From positions 1 through 6,626 of the forward strand of contig JACZKN010000139.1 of the NCBI GenBank assembly GCA_014859985.1: 6,626 bases of DNA. The letters are read 5' to 3'. Numbering within the stretch: position 1 is the first letter of the stretch; every line of letters starts with the position of its first letter. The position numbers and the translations under genes are program-made. The notes beneath the pieces are model-generated. The model saw nothing but the letters and a program-made list of their open reading frames with translations, was not told the DNA's origin and searched no databases. The stretch comes from Candidatus Krumholzibacteriia bacterium. GTDB lineage: Bacteria > Krumholzibacteriota > Krumholzibacteriia > LZORAL124-64-63. Positions 5,665 to 6,626 of this stretch are shown one piece after another.

Positions 5665-6620
5665 TGAGAACGCTTTTGATTGCCGAGCACGACAACACGA
5701 CGCTCAAAGACGCGACGAATAGGACGCTCACGGCCGCGAAGGCGATGGGCGGCGACGTGCATGTCCTCGTTGCAGGCAAGGGCTGCCGACCGGCGGCTGA
5801 AGCGGCCGCCAGGCTCGACGGCGTCGCCAAGGTCCTCTTTGTCGACGATGCCGCTTACCAGCATGGGCTCGCTGAGCCGCTTACCGCGCTCATCTTGTCG
5901 CTCGCAGAACCGTATGAAGCGATCATCGCGGCGGCGACCAATTCGGGTAAGAACTTCATGCCCCGCGTCGCGGCGCTCCTTGACGTCATGCAGATCTCCG
6001 ACATTCTGAAAGTCGAGGGGCCCGACACCTTTGAGCGGACTATCTACGCCGGTAGCGCCATCCAGACAGTGAAGTCGAAGGACAAGAAAAAGGTAGTCAC
6101 AGTGCGAACTGCCGCATTCCCAGCGACAGGCGAGGGCGGCAATGCCCCAATCGAAGAGGCGAAGGTAGCGAAGGTACCGGCTATCTCGAGCTTTGTCGGC
6201 GAGGAGGTTTCCAAGAGCGAGCGGCCGGAACTCGCTGCGGCCAAAATCATCATCTCAGGCGGCCGGGCCATGCAGAGCCGCGAGAACTTTACCAAATATA
6301 TCGAGCCGGTTGCAGACAAACTCGGCGCGGCTATGGGCGCCTCGCGCGCCGCGGTTGATGCCGGCTATGCACCCAACGACTGGCAGGTTGGCCAGACCGG
6401 CAAAGTGGTGGCGCCGGACCTCTACATCGCCGTCGGCATTTCCGGCGCGATCCAGCATCTCGCTGGCATGAAGGACTCCAAGGTCATCGTTGCCATCAAC
6501 AACGACGAGGAGGCCCCCATCTTCCAAGTCGCCGACTACGGCCTCGTCGCCGATCTCTTCGAGGCCCTCCCTGAGCTGGAGAAGCAACTGATATCCCTGG
6601 CAAGCGACTCCGCCAACTGA
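5664..6620 (+). CDS. etfA: Electron transfer flavoprotein alpha subunit
   Basis: Large ETF subunit, which binds the redox-active FAD. The 318 residues match the usual size, and the gene is complete, with TGA at 6618-6620. An N-terminal Rossmann-like domain (1 to about 185) starts MRTLLIAEHD and includes AATNSGKNFMPRVAALLD (90-107). The C-terminal FAD domain contains SGGRAM (198-203, with the FAD-contacting Arg R201), GQTGKVVAPDLYIAVGISG (243-261), AIQHLAGMKDS (262-272) and AINNDEEAPIFQVADYG (277-293), which together form the family signature. Two positions differ slightly from the common form: GRAM rather than GRGM/GRGL, and NND where NKD is usual. The start overlaps the etfB stop as TGATG. 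Only six bases follow in the window, so any terminator or further operon gene is out of view. Confidence 0.95.
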   Translation: MRTLLIAEHDNTTLKDATNRTLTAAKAMGGDVHVLVAGKGCRPAAEAAARLDGVAKVLFVDDAAYQHGLAEPLTALILSLAEPYEAIIAAATNSGKNFMPRVAALLDVMQISDILKVEGPDTFERTIYAGSAIQTVKSKDKKKVVTVRTAAFPATGEGGNAPIEEAKVAKVPAISSFVGEEVSKSERPELAAAKIIISGGRAMQSRENFTKYIEPVADKLGAAMGASRAAVDAGYAPNDWQVGQTGKVVAPDLYIAVGISGAIQHLAGMKDSKVIVAINNDEEAPIFQVADYGLVADLFEALPELEKQLISLASDSAN

Positions 6621-6626
6621 CCCTTC

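Noticed and set aside
1..6626. CRISPR array, tRNA, rRNA or origin of replication
   Set aside because: No regularly spaced direct repeats, no tRNA-like cloverleaf and no iteron or DnaA-box clusters were seen when reading both strands.
6621..6626. Terminator after etfA
   Set aside because: Only six bases remain after the stop codon, so nothing can be judged.

Overview
The window reads as alphaproteobacterial DNA, most likely Rhizobiales or Rhodobacteraceae. The basis is overall protein style: GC-rich codon use, an EtfB/EtfA pair of the alphaproteobacterial/mitochondrial type, an IS1380-family element, and an excisionase-type antitoxin with a PIN toxin of the kind common on accessory replicons in these groups. 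The species cannot be fixed from the sequence.

Left third (1-2109), mobile and damaged DNA. Positions 1-1671 look like one complete IS1380-family insertion sequence: a 451-residue DDE transposase bounded by 16-bp imperfect terminal inverted repeats (13/16 identical) that begin at the first base of the window and end at 1671. The element has landed inside a minus-strand PIN-domain toxin gene. Only about the first 55 toxin codons remain (1672-1837), followed by 11 IS-encoded codons and a stop. The base run TTAA at the junction is the likely 4-bp target site. The toxin stub overlaps the end of a minus-strand helix-turn-helix (excisionase-type) antitoxin gene (1834-2109), which is itself shorter at its N-terminus than I expect for its family. 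This was therefore a toxin-antitoxin operon that has lost its toxin.

Middle (2110-2406), about 300 bp of divergent intergenic DNA. It carries a possible GntR/FCD-type operator, a possible promoter, small inverted repeats and the ribosome binding site of the next gene. No convincing gene lies in it.

Right two-thirds (2407-6620), an oxidative demethylation module on the plus strand. The first gene encodes a 793-residue FAD oxidoreductase fused to a GcvT-type folate-binding region, in the dimethylglycine/sarcosine dehydrogenase family. It keeps the Trp-His at which FAD is covalently attached in the characterised family members. After a 126-bp gap holding a tiny ORF with a very strong Shine-Dalgarno come etfB and etfA, which overlap by one base. 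The expected logic is: an N-methylated amino acid is oxidised at the flavin, the methyl group leaves as formaldehyde or methylene-tetrahydrofolate, and electrons pass to the ETF heterodimer and on to ubiquinone through ETF:quinone oxidoreductase, which is not in the window. The exact substrate is not determined.

I see no clear evidence of a wholly new system. The best second-look items are the IS-interrupted toxin, the dehydrogenase with its own ETF, and the micro-ORF between them.
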